Notes: a model not told the origin generated them from the letters alone. A stretch of DNA of 64,000 nucleotides from Linepithema humile (GCF_040581485.1 NC_090132.1:9869001-9933000), one strand, 5' to 3'; positions 26,631-40,669 are shown, counted from the first letter of the stretch. Program-made: numbers and translations.

Positions 26631-29600
26631 AAATAGCGACTCTTCGCATTTCCGTCCCGATCGAAGAAATTCTTAATCATTTTTCCTTCTAATCCTATTG
26701 GTCACAAGTTAATCATTATCTCGATAAAAAGAGAAATCATGCTGTCTTTTGAAGTGCAGAACAGATAAATCACGAGTCTTTATTACAGCTTTATCTTTGC
26801 CAAAACTCAAAATTTTAATTACTTTTCTTCTTTTTTTTTTCAATTTTCTTGCATATTGATTGCCGACTGCTTGTTATCTCGATAGAAACGGCAATAATCG
26901 ATTCTACTGAGTCTCGTATCGGTCAGCGAAATATATCAGGCTTTTGCTTTAGGCTCGTATAATACAACCGGTTACCGTTGCGAGAATCACTGCGATATCG
27001 CCTTCCATCGAATCGATTTGTGCGCGGACGATCGAATATGAGGAGAAAGAAAGAGAGAGAGAGATTTCTCACGGTATCTATATCTAATGCGCGTACGAAT
27101 TCATCGAGCCGGTCGATTTCCAGCGCGGTGGGTCTGGCGCGCGGCAGAGGCACAATGACTTAAAGCGTCTTCGAGTAAAACTCATCTGCTCGTCCGCCAG
27201 GCAACAATGCTGCGATACAATGATACACCTCTTCCACGAGCGACTTCTCTTTTTGTCCGCCTTCTCTTTGCCGGCGCGCGTTTGCCGGCGCCGAATGCAC
27301 GAAGAGAATCGAGCGATACGTGATGATGCGCGGTGCACTAATGGGGATAACAAACGTGCTGCTCTTTACGAGAAACGATATCTTCAGCTCGCGATACCAG
27401 CTCAGTCCTCTACACGATAAGCATTACTTTTTGCTCTGATTGATGTAATTTACGTTTTCCTTTTTTGTGTCCTTTTTTTTATTGTTTTAGCATATCAGAC
27501 AACGTCGGTCTGCTTCTGTCGATTAATATTGTGATGAAAACTGTTTAATTTTCAAGCTGGATATATAATTGAAAGCGTGATGTGTGAATTCACGTACAAT
27601 TAAGAATAATCTGGTCTGAAACGAAGAGCTTTATGAACTTTGACGATCTGCCTCAAGTACGGTGACATAATCCTTTACGTTTACCCTTTACGTTTGCCTC
27701 CGTAAATAAAGTGACAATTTATTATTTACGGCATCGTACATCTTTGGTTACTATCACAGAAGCGACAACACGCTCCTATGTTCAGAGAAGAATTTATCGT
27801 TACACCTTAGTCCTCCGCAGCTACATATCTTCCATGGAAGGAACACACTTGGGGCGCAATAAAGCGAGCCATAAATTCCTCTATGGATTACTCTTTATCG
27901 ATGTTCGTCGCCGCGAGATGCAGCCGAGAACATCGAAATCATAAAAGTGTTCTCTTGTTAGAAGCAATCGCGTAAATTATTTTTATCTCTTGCGCTTCAG
28001 TTGCAGCTCGAGTATCAGATATCTGTTCTAAATTGGTTCTCAGACAAGATACTGAAACATATTGTATGTTCAAAGCAAAAAAAAATACATTCTAAGTTCA
28101 AGACGTAAGCAACGATCGATTTGTGACAACTCGCAATATTTGAAGATGTGAACAGTTCGGAGAGGAAAGAAAATTGGAGCAATAGTAATACGCGATGCAC
28201 AACTTTTTGTTTTAACTTTACGCGGACGTTAATTTCCGAATGAATGCATCTTTAGCTCGGAAGATTAGAATTATTTAGCGTTCGATCTTGAAATCTACGG
28301 ACCTGCTCGACCAAATGTAATTTCCGAGCACTGTATTTTAAATAGCTGAAAATGCGAGAAGCAATTAGCGAATTATCCTTCGAGTGAGAAACATTGTTAA
28401 AATCTGATATCTACGACATTTTGTCGCACGACGATTTTGTCGCCTACTGAAAGACCGTTGTTCACGCGCGGTGTCTCATTCCGCCTCTTCGAGCGCTTGT
28501 CGGCGAGTCCGTATTAAAAAGCCCGGGTCTTCCGTCCTCACGGTGCCAAGTCATGCCTCCCGTGGTGCTTGTTGTCATTGTCAGTACCCGCAATCACGCA
28601 ATGATCACGCATACGCGAGAACGGGACGCGCGATCCTCTCACCGAATCGATCCTTTTCGAAGGACCCACCGGGCGGAATATATCAAAGACTTCTCCAAAA
28701 GTATACCGCCGCCGCGATCGGTCCGTGACGATGATCGAATCGCGCGTTTTTCACGCGTGACTTCTTGCCGAAGTCATCTTAGACGGCTTTACGAAATCAA
28801 GACAATTGTCGGGGACAAAGAAATTTAAGCGCTAGTTCGGCCCGCTTTGAGAAAGTCGATCGATTCATTCGTCGACTCGATATTAACAGGCCGAAACGAT
28901 ACTCGATATTTTTTACACCCCTCGATTTTCGATTATCGTTTCAAATAATGTAAATCTTGCCCTTTCTGGAATTTCTAAGTCAATCACGAGCCGCACAGAA
29001 GCTATGCGCTTTGCATTAAAGCAACAAATACGCAGTTAATATTTATATATTTTGGTAGATTAAAAATAAAAGTAGATAAAGATGTAAGAAGATGAGCCGT
29101 GTGCAAAAGAGAGAAAGCGCTATCTCTCACCTGAACGCGGTGCTTATAATCGGAGCACTCTGCGGATCAATCATCTCTTTAATGACAACGTATAATGGCA
29201 AGCGCTGACATAATTACTTGACAAAAGAATTGAACAGTACAAATGAGAATGCAAAAATGAGATCGTGACTCGCGTGTAACCTCTCAGAACGGCCGTCGTT
29301 AGTTTCTTCGTCCTATACACGGGTGAAAGAGCAAGAGACTGTAAAAGTCGATTGTCGAGTTCCCGCCCAGCGGCTCCTCGGCCAATCGGAAGCGCATGCT
29401 GCTCCCTGCTGTTTCTTTTTTACTCTTTAACGGTCGTTACACCGAGTAGTTTTCTTGTCTCAACGCCATCTTAGCTGGCCGGACATTATTGTCCGGTCTC
29501 ATTGATTATTCCTCGACATTCGAGACGCAAATCGAACCGAATCTTCATTCTCCCCTTCTCGCGATTTTTCGGTCATTGTTCGCCTCGCAGCGCTGCGATA

Positions 29601-30250
29601 TTTCAAATCGACCGCTTAATGGATATTAATCAACACTCGATCAAATATTATTCGATTGTTGAAACACTTTACGCTTTTCTTCGTCCTCTGAATACATATG
29701 GATTCAGAATATCTCTCTCGATTTAATGCGAGAAGATATTGATTCAGTAAAAGCGGCATTTAAAGAAATCACGTTACTCATCGAATTATCGCAATGCGGT
29801 TTAATATTCCGATTTATTAACCAAATTATCCTTAATTATATGTACAAATTTCCGTCGCATATCACATCTTTAATTAAAGTTCCCGGCAACTTGAAAATTA
29901 AATGGTCATTACTGTGAATGAAAATAATGTTTCCAGCGTGATCACATAAACTTCGAAATTTATACAATCGTACTTATTTTACTCACGATTGTTACTTTGG
30001 TTTTAGGGTCCTGAACCTTGACATAAATTTTATAGTCCGGCTGATATATTTATATCCGACATTGAATCACGCTTCCTGCTTCAACTTAGGTTTATCTCGT
30101 AAAGAAAAGGTTACATTAACGGAATTGAAGAAGAGAAAAGTTTTAATTTCATGCCTTATTTTATTTACAATATTCGCGGAACGCCTGTTGCTTCAAGTTT
30201 AGCTGTCTCTACTTACAAATTGTATTTCCGATTAAATTTATTTCTACACT
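26631..30250. other. Mixed DNA, no recognised gene
   Basis: Moderately GC-rich at 26.9-27.4 and 28.4-28.8 kb, otherwise AT-rich. There is a small hairpin CCGGACA-ttat-TGTCCGG near 29480. No gene is supported. Confidence 0.5.
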
Positions 30251-31020
30251 CGTTCAATTTATCGAAAAAATAATTCATAATTCTGGGAGAACGTGTTCTC
30301 GAAGAGAAAACAGTTTTTCGGCTCGCTTGTCCCTTTTCGCGTGTCAAGCACGGAGATTGAACTCCACTGACACGTGCACCTCCTCGAACTCGTGCATGTC
30401 CTGCGCCAACGGACTTGCTCCTTTATTCCGACGCCCGGCAACAGATCGGGCCCCGCGGCGCGCACTTACATCGTGAGAAAGATCTCGGTGCACGCCGCCG
30501 CGCGGCCTGTAATTTGCACTTCCGTTCTCATACGGAGTCATACAATGACGCCGAAGACGACGGGCCGCGGGACGCGGCTGGAGAAAGGCGGGCCGGAAGC
30601 GGGGCCCCCCAGCAAACTGCCGCCGCTCTCATCAGGTGTTCCGAATTCGACTTCTCGTGCCCCGCGACATCATTGAGGGGTAACTCGATGCCCGACGCAG
30701 GTGCCCGCATTTTGTTCCGCGCTGGAACAATCGCGTGCGCGCCAAAGAAAGTTCCTAAACGTCGCGAAATGGGGTCGAGAGGCGACTTCAGTGCCGAGGG
30801 GAAAACGCCCGATCTTCTCTTCTCTCAACGGCGCTGGTGCCAGAATCAAAGCGGCTTCTTGCACCGCATTGAGAGAAAAGGGAAAGAAAAAGAGAGCGAG
30901 AGAGAGAACGATTCTCAACGATTGTTTTGGTCTCTCCAACGTACTTCGTCGCACGTGCTATTGTACTTTCCCTTGTACGGGAATACTTATTGCGGGACTT
31001 TCCTCATCTAACGAGGCGAC
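30251..31020. other. GC-rich block without supported gene
   Basis: Open on several frames at once (up to 198 codons on plus, 94 on minus), which points to lack of stop-like AT sequence, not coding. Confidence 0.5.
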
Positions 31021-33050
31021 TTTTTTTTTATTATAGTCCTTTTAACGGAACAATTGAGCAGGGACTCGCTATTAAATTTTTACGCAAAAGAACCGTGAAG
31101 TCGCCGACACTTGCAGTAACTCACAGTCAATTCGAAATGTTTCTTGCAATAAAACTAAAAAAGAAGTTTCTATTTTTTTATATATTTGAAATGTAACAAA
31201 AAAGCCGTGATAAAAATAAAAATAAAGCATTGATAAATGTATTCAATTGTGACAACCGTATGATAAATATTACTATTTATTCGTCGTGTTTAGATTTCTC
31301 CGAGGAACTGTTCTCGTTTTTACAATACATATTATCCCTCGGACGGTTTCATTCTTGACAGCTTTCAGCACTCGAAGAATTTTGTTTGCCGCTTTTGTGT
31401 CATGCGTGCGTCTTTCCTCTCATACCGTTGGCCGACTGCCTTTTAAAAAAAAAAAAACCCGGGTATATTAAATTCCACGATATACTTGTCAAGGCGTGGT
31501 GTTGCTTCAGGGGGCCACCGTGCTGAAAACCCTTCGGAGACACGATTGCCACACATCATGAGACACCGACTCGCTCCTCCCTTCTCCCGTCGCTCTCGCA
31601 CAGCCTCTTTTCATTCTCAACTTCGCGGGGTGCGAAACCGACTACGAGAGGCCACGCAGCGCTTAATAATGGCGTATTAGCTTTGTCATTTGTGATTTCA
31701 AAGGGAAATTCGTTTTAACAGACTTGCGAAGAATGCTGTTCTCACGCCAAATTCTACGTTCCACGAATATCCATTTTAATTAATTATTGTGGACGAGTTT
31801 GTTGTGATATATAGAAAGATAATAAATCAACAAGTTTAAAGGCAGATCCAAAAGCGCAAACAAGCGTGCTTTAAGCTTTTATATTTCAACTGAAAATGAG
31901 GATCTTGTAATTCGTAAACAGATACACAGAGATAACGCACAATATTTTATATTTGCTATTTATAAAATCTCTGCATATAAATTGAGATAATTTTAAATAA
32001 ATATGCTCTTTTCTTTTCCAATAAATAATTTTTAAATATAAATTATTGTTTGTCCATACGTTAGATTATTTGACGTTGTCAAATTGTTATAATAATGTAA
32101 TAATATATTATTACGTACGTATCATTTGTTTTTTTTTTTAATTAAGAGTTTATCGACAATTTAAAATGTTTATTTCTAAACTGCAAGTTGGAGTGATAAA
32201 CGTGAAACCGCAGAAAAATATGTGTGAAATCATCGTAACAAGATGAAAATAGATTTATTGCAGAGTCCACATTGTAAGCAATCCATGGGTGGTGTCTGTA
32301 AAAGCCCTCCCGTGGGACACATCGTAAATACGTGAACTAATTGTAAATCTTTCGTGATTCTCGAGTTTTATAGACCAGTGTGGTCACGCACCGATACGAG
32401 CTATAGTGTTTCGCAAAGAACCAGTGAAAATTATATTTTACCTCAAAAATTCGTCCCGCAGAGAGAGAGAAAAACCCTTGCTATTGTAGCGATTGCTCAA
32501 TGCAGAAGCTACATCGTCGGCAACTTTGGCAGCAACCAGAATCCAGTTTCTTTCTTGGAACACATTTTAACACATCTTGATGGTAATATAACTATTAATT
32601 AAATATGCTTAAAAATAATCACAGCAGCTGCGTTCCGTAGAAATTCAGCAACAGGTTGCAGAGCGCGCAGAGCGCGCGTTCTCGACTCTAAATGATTTAT
32701 AAATTTATCCAAGAAGAGATGTAAATTTTTGCACTGTTCCCAGCGCTTCATAATTTTGCCGATGACGTTAGAATTTCAATCTAAAAAGCAAAACAAATTA
32801 CTTTGCTAAAAATTAAGAAGTTTTTACAATCAACAGTAAGTGCAGAAGTTTACAGAAAGAATTAAGCATAAATTGTTGCATCAAAATTCGTATACAGTTA
32901 TTGCAATCGACAATATATCACATTTTTAACAAGCAGATTGACTCCGTAATAGCGTAAATATATATTCCTTCGAGGCGATCAAAAGAATTTCTTTAAAAAG
33001 AAATGCGCGTGGGAATTTGTATAGAATTATATATGTTATACGTGTACAAA
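31021..33050. other. AT-rich DNA, no gene seen
   Basis: Strongly AT-rich, with poly-A and poly-T tracts and no coding signal. A short repeated GCAGAGCGCGC lies near 32657-32677. Confidence 0.6.
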
Positions 33051-35690
33051 TTATAAAGTATATTGACCGCGAGCGTATTAATGGGCAGCACGGGTCTTCT
33101 TACATCCGCAGCGATAGTCCCAAAAACGTCAGACATAAGCAACGGTAAAGGGCTGAGGAGATGCGACACACACAGGTCCGACGTACGAGGGAAACAATAA
33201 AAGTAAAAATGGGTAAGATATGTGAGTAATAAAGGCGGACAATGGAGGGGCAAATTAATATTAAAGTGAGCCCGGGTGCCCAGAGGCTTCCACGGGCGTG
33301 GAGGTGAGGCCCCTAGCGAACGCGAGAGAGGACCTCTCTCGATCGAGGATGGGCGGGAGGGGGGCCGAGAGATCGAGTAGGGACAGTAATTTATCAACCG
33401 TAGATAGGAATCTCCACGGTCGCGTGTACGGAATCGACAAAGTATTGTCCGCCAGTTGAGTCCCGGCAGTGTCCCGATCGAACGATCGGCCGATCCTTCG
33501 CGCGAAGAAAATTCATCTTGCATTCCGATGCGATGAAAAAAAAAACAAATCCTTAGTTTCATTGCAACATAATGAAAATTGAATTTTCGGGAAAAATGGC
33601 GTGCGTGCTTGATGAGAGAAACCGCGGATGATACGGACAATTGTTTCGCCGGGGGCAACGCGCCGGTCGAAAATGCCAGACATACCAGCGGGCGCGCGCC
33701 CAGACGCCGCCTGTTTCTCGTAGAAAAATAATGGGAGGCGAGGGGGAATAAAAGATCGTCCGTTCAAAGAGCCGGGACTCAATGAACTCCGGCGACGCGT
33801 CGAGCTCTCGGCTCTTTCACGATCGCGATGCGTCTGTCCGTCGTGTAAATGTAAAACCAATTGGTGTACATGCGCCCCCTCGTCCCTCCTCCATCCCCGC
33901 GAACTGTCGTTACGCGAACACGACGCTGCGAGACGAACGTTGACATCTGCACCGTAATCGGCGATCGATGAGACAGGCGAGATACGAATGCGTAATGCGA
34001 CGTACGCGGCCGCGTACAACACATTCCGTGCGCGCGGCGATGTTAAATTAACTGGCGGATCGCACTCTGAATTCATCGACCATTCTTATATAATGCGAGC
34101 GGGGTGAATCGTGTAACAATGCAACAACCCGCTGGTAATAAGTAGCAATTTGGTAGGCAAATCTTTCTCTACCCGCACGAGCGTTTTTTGCAAACCCCGC
34201 GTAAAATATTCCCGTTCACTTTCGATGTGCATGCTGAATATTCATTAGAACTTTTTGCAATATATTATTTTTTTGTTACTCCAATTATTTATAATATATG
34301 CTGCATCGTATGAAAGTACAAAAAAATTGCAGTTCCATTTTATAGATGATTAATTTTCACGTATTTGATCGCGAGAAACTGGCGCTAAATTTATTTCCCT
34401 TGGTTTTCGGATCGGATTCGTATTTTGACGTTTCTGACGCCGTTCGATTTATCTTTCGTCTGACACGGCAATTAGAGGATCCTATTTCACAGAACTTCTT
34501 TTTGTCCACATCAAAGTGAACCATTTGTTTTTCTGAAACCTAGTCGAAATTCACGAGAAGAGTCCGCACGATTGCAAACTCGTGATTCATTTACCTCGAT
34601 CGCGCACAAATTACGCGCGTCAACGCACACATTCGAATACCTCGGACGGGATGACAGGCCTCTCGATGGAGGAAAAAACCGGAGCGAGGAGCAGAAGCAT
34701 GATGCACCCATACACGCGAGAGAAAACGAAGCGGCGGGCCGGGCGAGAGCGGGCGGGGGCGGGCGACGGAGTCGTTTCGATCGCATAAATCTCGCGTATT
34801 CGGCTGCGTGGCGCGGCGTGACGGCTTCTAACGATATATTCTGATATAATTAAAACAATAAATAAGATGGCGTCCCACCGCGAGCACCAGGGGTCGATCT
34901 CTAGTTCGGTACCTCCGACTTCACCCCCGGACTCCCCTGTCCACGGGTTGCCCCTTTTCCTCCTCGCGTGCCTTCGAAAATTACGTTCGCGTACGCGACT
35001 CGCGGCACGCCGCTCCTTGGCCTCTTTCTACGGGTAACCGGACACGGGCGAGCGTATATCACGCGACCAACACTTTTTAGGATCCTGCGGGAATCTGACG
35101 TAATTCGGACCGTGTCGCCAGCGCGGCGTCGTTTAAGGATGATAATTACATCGCGTTGCTATCGCACATTCGCCGGAAAAAAAAATGTCGCAATTACAAG
35201 GAGCAGAGACGTGTTCAATCACATCGTCGTGATTTTCGTCCCGCGTGATTTTGCCCATCGATCGAATCAAGACGGTTTCGTATCCGTTGATAATTCACGT
35301 ACCTGTGCTCGCGGGTTCGCCAGTTCGCGGGCCACGGTAAGCGTGACCGAGGGCGTGGCGAGGCTTAATTACCGCTTAAACGGGAGTCTTCCCGCCTACC
35401 AAGGCATAACCCATCATAATCCTACGCTGCCCCTTCGCCCTCGGCCCATTACCCACCGAGATGTTATAGTTGCGGCGGCTAGCCCAGCCGGAGAGCAGGT
35501 TCAGCCACTGGTAAATTACACGTTTGTTTTAAGTTCGGCCCTACCCTCGCACCCGCGCATCTACGAACCTGTAATTTATCACTTTTCCCAACGACTTCTT
35601 GCGCGAATAGATATTACTAATCACACATCCGTCTTTATTACAAGCTGCCGCGGAAATTTTGAAAAGTCCTTAATTATACGGGAATAAGTT
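33051..35690. other. CpG-rich block with long chance open frames
   Basis: It contains the longest unspliced plus frame in the window (34968-35687, 239 codons) and a 221-codon minus frame (33658-32993) overlapped by another of 187 codons. None has a recognisable domain, signal peptide or splice context. A CpG-island or conserved regulatory role is possible but not shown. Confidence 0.5.
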
Positions 35691-38600
35691 TTTTCTCTCT
35701 CTTCTGGGTTTTCAAAGTGGCATTGAAATGCAAAACTTTCGGGAGAGTTTCGTGTGTTATTTCAAGAATTGAAGGACAACGAAATAAAAGCGTGTGACAT
35801 ATGGCACTTGCACGTGGGATGTGACGTTGAATAATTTATAACCATTACAGTTATATTACTGTCGCGCCAGTAATTTTGTTGTCAAAACAGACGATTTTTC
35901 CTAGCGAATTCGTTGTCGACATGCGGGCTTCTTCTTCCCCCACGATCGAGGCGCTACCCTTACGGGCGACACGGGGAGTGTAAGCTTGAGTAAAGTGGTC
36001 AGGCCAATTGAGCGGTAATCGAGTACATCCCCCAGTAAACTTGATCATCGCAGATAACAGACTTATCTAGCTGACAGTGAATTAGGGCGTATTGTATAGG
36101 ACTCGTTATCCTGATCATTAATGTCATAACGTAATTAATAAAACAATGATTGTTTGCGACGTAAAGTTTCCATACTTCTGCGCTATTAAATAAAATGAAT
36201 TTTTCCGTCGACAAGTAAATTAATTCATGTATTGTAATCAAAAACTCTCTTCAATAAAAAAAATAATTTTTTTTTTAAATATTGTTCTCTCTAATGTACA
36301 AATAGATGATTCCATTTAATCTGAATTGCAAACATTTACTTTTGCATTCTTTATCAGACAGTGCACATTTCAAAGGAGAAAACAAAATATTTTAAAAAAA
36401 TTTTCTCACGCAACATTTGCTGCGACGTAAAGAGAAGATAATCGATAAATAAGAAAAGTATTCTGTGCGAATTCTATAATTTTCACATTAGTTTGTAATA
36501 CGAGAAATGACATTTTAATCAGTCACCGTATTGACTTTTCTCAGTTAACAAAGTTATCTACAGCCGTAGTATGTTAATTGAATCTTTGTAGAAGAGCAGA
36601 ATTGTAAAAGAGAGGATGAAAAGCGCCTAATCTTTCTTAAGTATAGTAATGGTTGCTGAGCAAGAAAACTTTAATTATACAATAATTAAAAGCGCCAAGT
36701 TTTCCGCCATCGCTCGTTTCCGTCTTTTTCTCCCTCGCCTTTCGCTCCCTACTTCTTTTTCCTTGATTTCTGCTCGCGGCCTCGTGTAATATACAGCGAA
36801 CGATAAATTAATAAAGCCCGCTCGGTTATCCAGCGCTGTGTTGTTAATTTCGTGATGTACGTTCGCGCTGAGTTTGTGGAGCGATAATAACTTCGTAATT
36901 AAAGAAGAAAATACGACAACAAACTCGAATCATTTTTTTTTCTGGGCTGCTCAACAAGCGTACGAGATATTGTTTTTTGAGGCCAAATTTTTTAAAGGAC
37001 TGGAACAACTAACCTATCGAATATATTCTGACTAAAATTTGAAAAAGACTATAAATTATTGTGGTCTAATTATTAATGAAATATGGTGTTTCCTTTTGCA
37101 ATTTTTTTCTAAAATATTTTGAAAATGAATATATCTTTTTTCAATCGCGTGACTAAAGTGAAAAAATATACAATGCTATTCAATAGAAACCTTACTTTCT
37201 ACTAGAAAGCATAAAAGCATAAAACCTCTAAGAACAAGGTTTTCTTTTTTTTCCTTGACATAACCAATATTAGTCAAGAAGCTAACCCTTTTTTCCAGAG
37301 GTTATTGAAAGATCTTCTACCTGAGTCCGAATGCCTGGAAATGTTCGTCAAATTTATGTTGCAATTAGAAAAAAATTTATTACAGGAAACTGTCAGTTTT
37401 ATTTTATTTTACATACTTTAAATGACACGATTATTATCAAGTATTTTGCATATTAATATAAAAAACTCACGCGACTTTACGACTTAGCATATACTTAAAA
37501 TTTTTCTTACAATATTGCCGCTAATTTGATTTATATGTTAATTGGACGAAATGTGGTCGCGATAAACTACTGTAATCAAACAGCAGTACATTCAATAAAA
37601 CTTCAGTAGCAGTATGCTATCACGGAGATATCGTCACAACGAGATATTAGGAGAGAACTTCGAACACGCTGAGGGTGAAACGAGCCAGTGCACGTGGATG
37701 CAACGGAGAGGACTAACGTCCCGCTGCACACACGCGATCTTAAGCTTAGCTTAGACGGGATCACGCAGCGGGTGCTTAAATGCCGATATAATCGCGCCAC
37801 CGATTCCGGGGCTCGGTAGCTGCGTCGCCGATATTTGGATTTCATTTTTAATCCATTAAGCCCGATAAGGAATATCATAATTCGTAGAAGATCACGCTAG
37901 AGAGCCGACTGATCGAAGATTTGAAACGACACCGGATGCCGGTCAATCACGTTTCACTCGCCCAGATTTATTCAGCATCGGGAAAGATATATCGCACGCG
38001 AGATAACGCCAGAAAGAGAAACGATTCCGGAACTTCTTGAAATACTTGGCCGCGGAATCTCCGTAGCTGGTTTCTGCGGACCGTCATTGGGATCGTCGTT
38101 ACGCGCCGAAGAAAATGAGACGTCGGGCGCCGTAAGTTCGTTAAGAGGTCGACGTATGTCGGCCATGATTATAAATTCAAGTTGAAACTTATAATCGTGT
38201 TTGTTTTAATTAGAACCACAGCGTGCGCCGGGCTCATTTAAGACTTCGAGTTTGCACCAGCTCCCCCTTCCCGCGCTTTTTCTCTCTCTCTCTCTCTCGC
38301 TCTCTGTTTCCCGCGCGATTCGCTCGCCTCCCGTTAATTTCACGTGAAGCATTAGCGCGTTAATAAACCGTTATTTATTGGCGCGCTCCCGCGATTATTT
38401 ACTCCTGCGTCTCGCTGCATTTTCCATCGTAGTCTTTTCTACCTCTTAAATTAGACGCCGCTTCGCACCGAGAAAGCGCATCGTCCGCATATAAATACAT
38501 ATATGATTGGAATTCGTAATGCTTAATAACTGCGTCTTAATGCAAAGTAATATCACACATGTTTTGCAAGAGAATTAACTTTGCCTGAAATAAATTGAAA

Positions 38601-39598
38601 ATTAGAAAATGTCATAAAATATATGTCAGAGATATATTCAAAAGTCTGCGAATGATGCTTTACGACGAAATAGGTCCTTCCAGGACAGTTTTATAGAATC
38701 ATTTGTAAATTGTGTCTAATTTGAATAATTTAGTCGAGATATATATCTTTATGAAAGATAATTCGATCACTGGCGTGAAGATCCTTGGGCTTCAACTCTC
38801 AGACTTCAACTTTGCCTGACGACAAGTAGTCAAAGGATATCTCGTATCATGTCGTTCTGTGGCAAAAACCATCTCGTTCAAGCGAGGACGAGGGGGACAG
38901 ATTTTACGGGGATAAATTTCAAATCGCTACAAATCCGATCTCGCGCATCGTTCGCTCCGCAGGACGCGTTCACGCAAGGCTCAGCTCCGCATGAAAAAAA
39001 ACCCTTTAACCCGCTGCCCAGGATACCATGTATACGCGCTGTGTTGCGTACGATACGGAGGCAAAATGGTGTGTAATCATCTTCGGATTAGAACGATGAC
39101 ATTTTCGTCGAATGACAATGAATAATAGCGGCTCAGAGCATCCACGTGTTTGATTTGCCAGTGTGATTCTTTCAGCTTCATTCTAAAATATTTTACAACA
39201 CGACTATTTAGGTGCATTTGCGATAAAAAATGTAGATAAATATTATTATACGCCGCCAAATAAAGTCCTGAATAAATTTTCGTTGCGTGAAAGAAATTTT
39301 GAGAAAGAAAACAATTCAAAAGCGATAAAATTATTGATTGTTTTTATAACACGTCAAAATTGGTGGCGATAATATAAATTTATGTAATTTTGCAAAAAAT
39401 GGTCGTAGAGAATTTTTAAGAAATCTTTTTCCCCGACAATGCTTCTGTTCCAAGCGGTGCCATTTGCAAATTAATCATGAAAAATTAGGAATAGATTTTA
39501 ATTTTAATATTTGCATAAAGTTGAAAAAATTATTTTTTAACTTTGCTTAAGATGTTATGTTTCTTTTATTATCATAAAAATTTTTGTTATCATTGCAG
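35691..39598. other. Mostly AT-rich DNA, no gene seen
   Basis: A (TC)n microsatellite lies at 38278-38305. A GC-richer patch at 37.6-38.5 kb has short overlapping open frames only. Confidence 0.55.
38278..38305. repeat. (TC)n microsatellite
   Basis: TC dinucleotides with one CG interruption. Confidence 0.9.
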
Positions 39599-39697
39599 TA
39601 TTATGCGTGAGTTTACCGTGCTTGCTTCAGTGCTGAAACTTGTTTCAACGTATTGATCGAGCGGTTCACGTTTTAGCAGTCGTCGTACCAGTTACTG
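39599..39697 (+). ncRNA. Candidate non-coding or untranslated exon
   Basis: Acceptor context ttttgttatcattgcag with an upstream T-rich tract, then 99 nt ending GTTACTG|gtaagt, a near-perfect donor. All three frames contain stops; the only Met frame is 17 codons long (MREFTVLASVLKLVSTY). It is therefore either a 5' untranslated exon or part of a long non-coding RNA. It pairs naturally with the putative terminal exon 577 nt downstream. No expression evidence is available here. Confidence 0.4.
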
Positions 39698-40111
39698 GTA
39701 AGTCTTGTTTGCTATCATCTGTTGTTAAATACATTGCAAATAATATGTTATCAAACTTTAATATTACAAGAATTATAGATACATATAAAAAATAAATATC
39801 TCATAGAATTTATTTTATATAAAAATATTATATTTTTACTCAACTATTAATGCTTTTCAATTATAAGTCTTTTTATACGCAAAAATTTCGATATTTTGCA
39901 ATATTAGTGCCATATTGCAATGATATTAGTATAATATCATCGCGAACAAAAATGTAAAGGTGTTGAATAATAAGATATACACTGTTAATACATAATTTAT
40001 TTTTCAACACGAATTTTCCATAAATATATCATATATCAATATTCATCATATATTTTCTGGTTGCGTATAATAATATTTTCTTACAACACACTGTTAATGT
40101 GTATGTATGTA

Positions 40112-40153
<42 letters not shown>

Positions 40154-40274
40154 TATATATATATCTATAGATCTTTTAATATAGTTTTTTTTTGTACCAA
40201 TCCGACTTGCGCGTTTATGAACTCACAATATGATTCTCGTGCCATGCTTTATGTGCCTTCTTTTATTTTTGCAG
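39698..40274 (+). other. Putative intron between the two candidate exons
   Basis: It starts gtaagtct and ends tttatttttgcag. It is AT-rich and carries the TA microsatellite. Confidence 0.35.
40101..40164. repeat. (GTAT)n/(TA)n microsatellite
   Basis: GTAT units passing into a long TA run with one TTC interruption. It lies in the proposed intron between the exons at 39599 and 40275. Confidence 0.93.
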
Positions 40275-40360
40275 ATTGTATCAAAAATGAATGATCAAGA
40301 AAATTATCAAGTCTTTAATTGTTTTAAGTGTGCAATAAATATCTTGGGATATTGATTATT
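40275..40360 (+). ncRNA. Candidate terminal exon with AATAAA
   Basis: It follows a strong acceptor (ccttcttttatttttgcag). A short Met frame of 22 codons begins at 40287 in a good AAAATG context and stops near 40355. AATAAA at 40334-40339 overlaps that frame, and the following DNA is T/G-rich. The hexamer inside the frame argues against translation and for the 3' end of a non-coding transcript. The end coordinate is approximate. Confidence 0.3.
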
Positions 40361-40648
40361 TTCTTTTGATAGATATGTTGAAGATATGTTTCTAAGTGCT
40401 CATATTATTGCTGATAAATTTTATTTTGTACTTTTTTTATTTATATCATCACTAGTAGTCTTGAAAATATTTTATTTTTGATCAATCTGCAAAAATATGT
40501 CGACGAACAGGCTGATGCTCTTATGCAGTCACGCGGTTTCAATAATTAATATTTAAATTTTTAATGTCGTAAAAAAAATAAATTTTTGGATGAAATTAAT
40601 TACAATTAAATCACGATAATCATAATTAAATTTAAACATTACACATTA

Positions 40649-40669
40649 ACACACACACACACACACACA
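40649..40669. repeat. (AC)10 microsatellite
   Basis: Uninterrupted AC dinucleotides. Confidence 0.92.

Noticed and set aside
32993..34076. Overlapping 221- and 187-codon minus-strand frames
   Set aside because: They overlap each other and other frames in the same GC-rich DNA, with Ser/Arg/Pro-rich and poly-Phe runs typical of chance translation.
34968..35687. 239-codon plus-strand open frame, the longest unspliced one
   Set aside because: No domain, signal peptide or splice context. It lies in a GC-rich block where stops are rare in all frames, and its sequence reads as low-information.
40061..40294. Plus-strand Tyr-Ile repeat frame
   Set aside because: Translation of the TA microsatellite.
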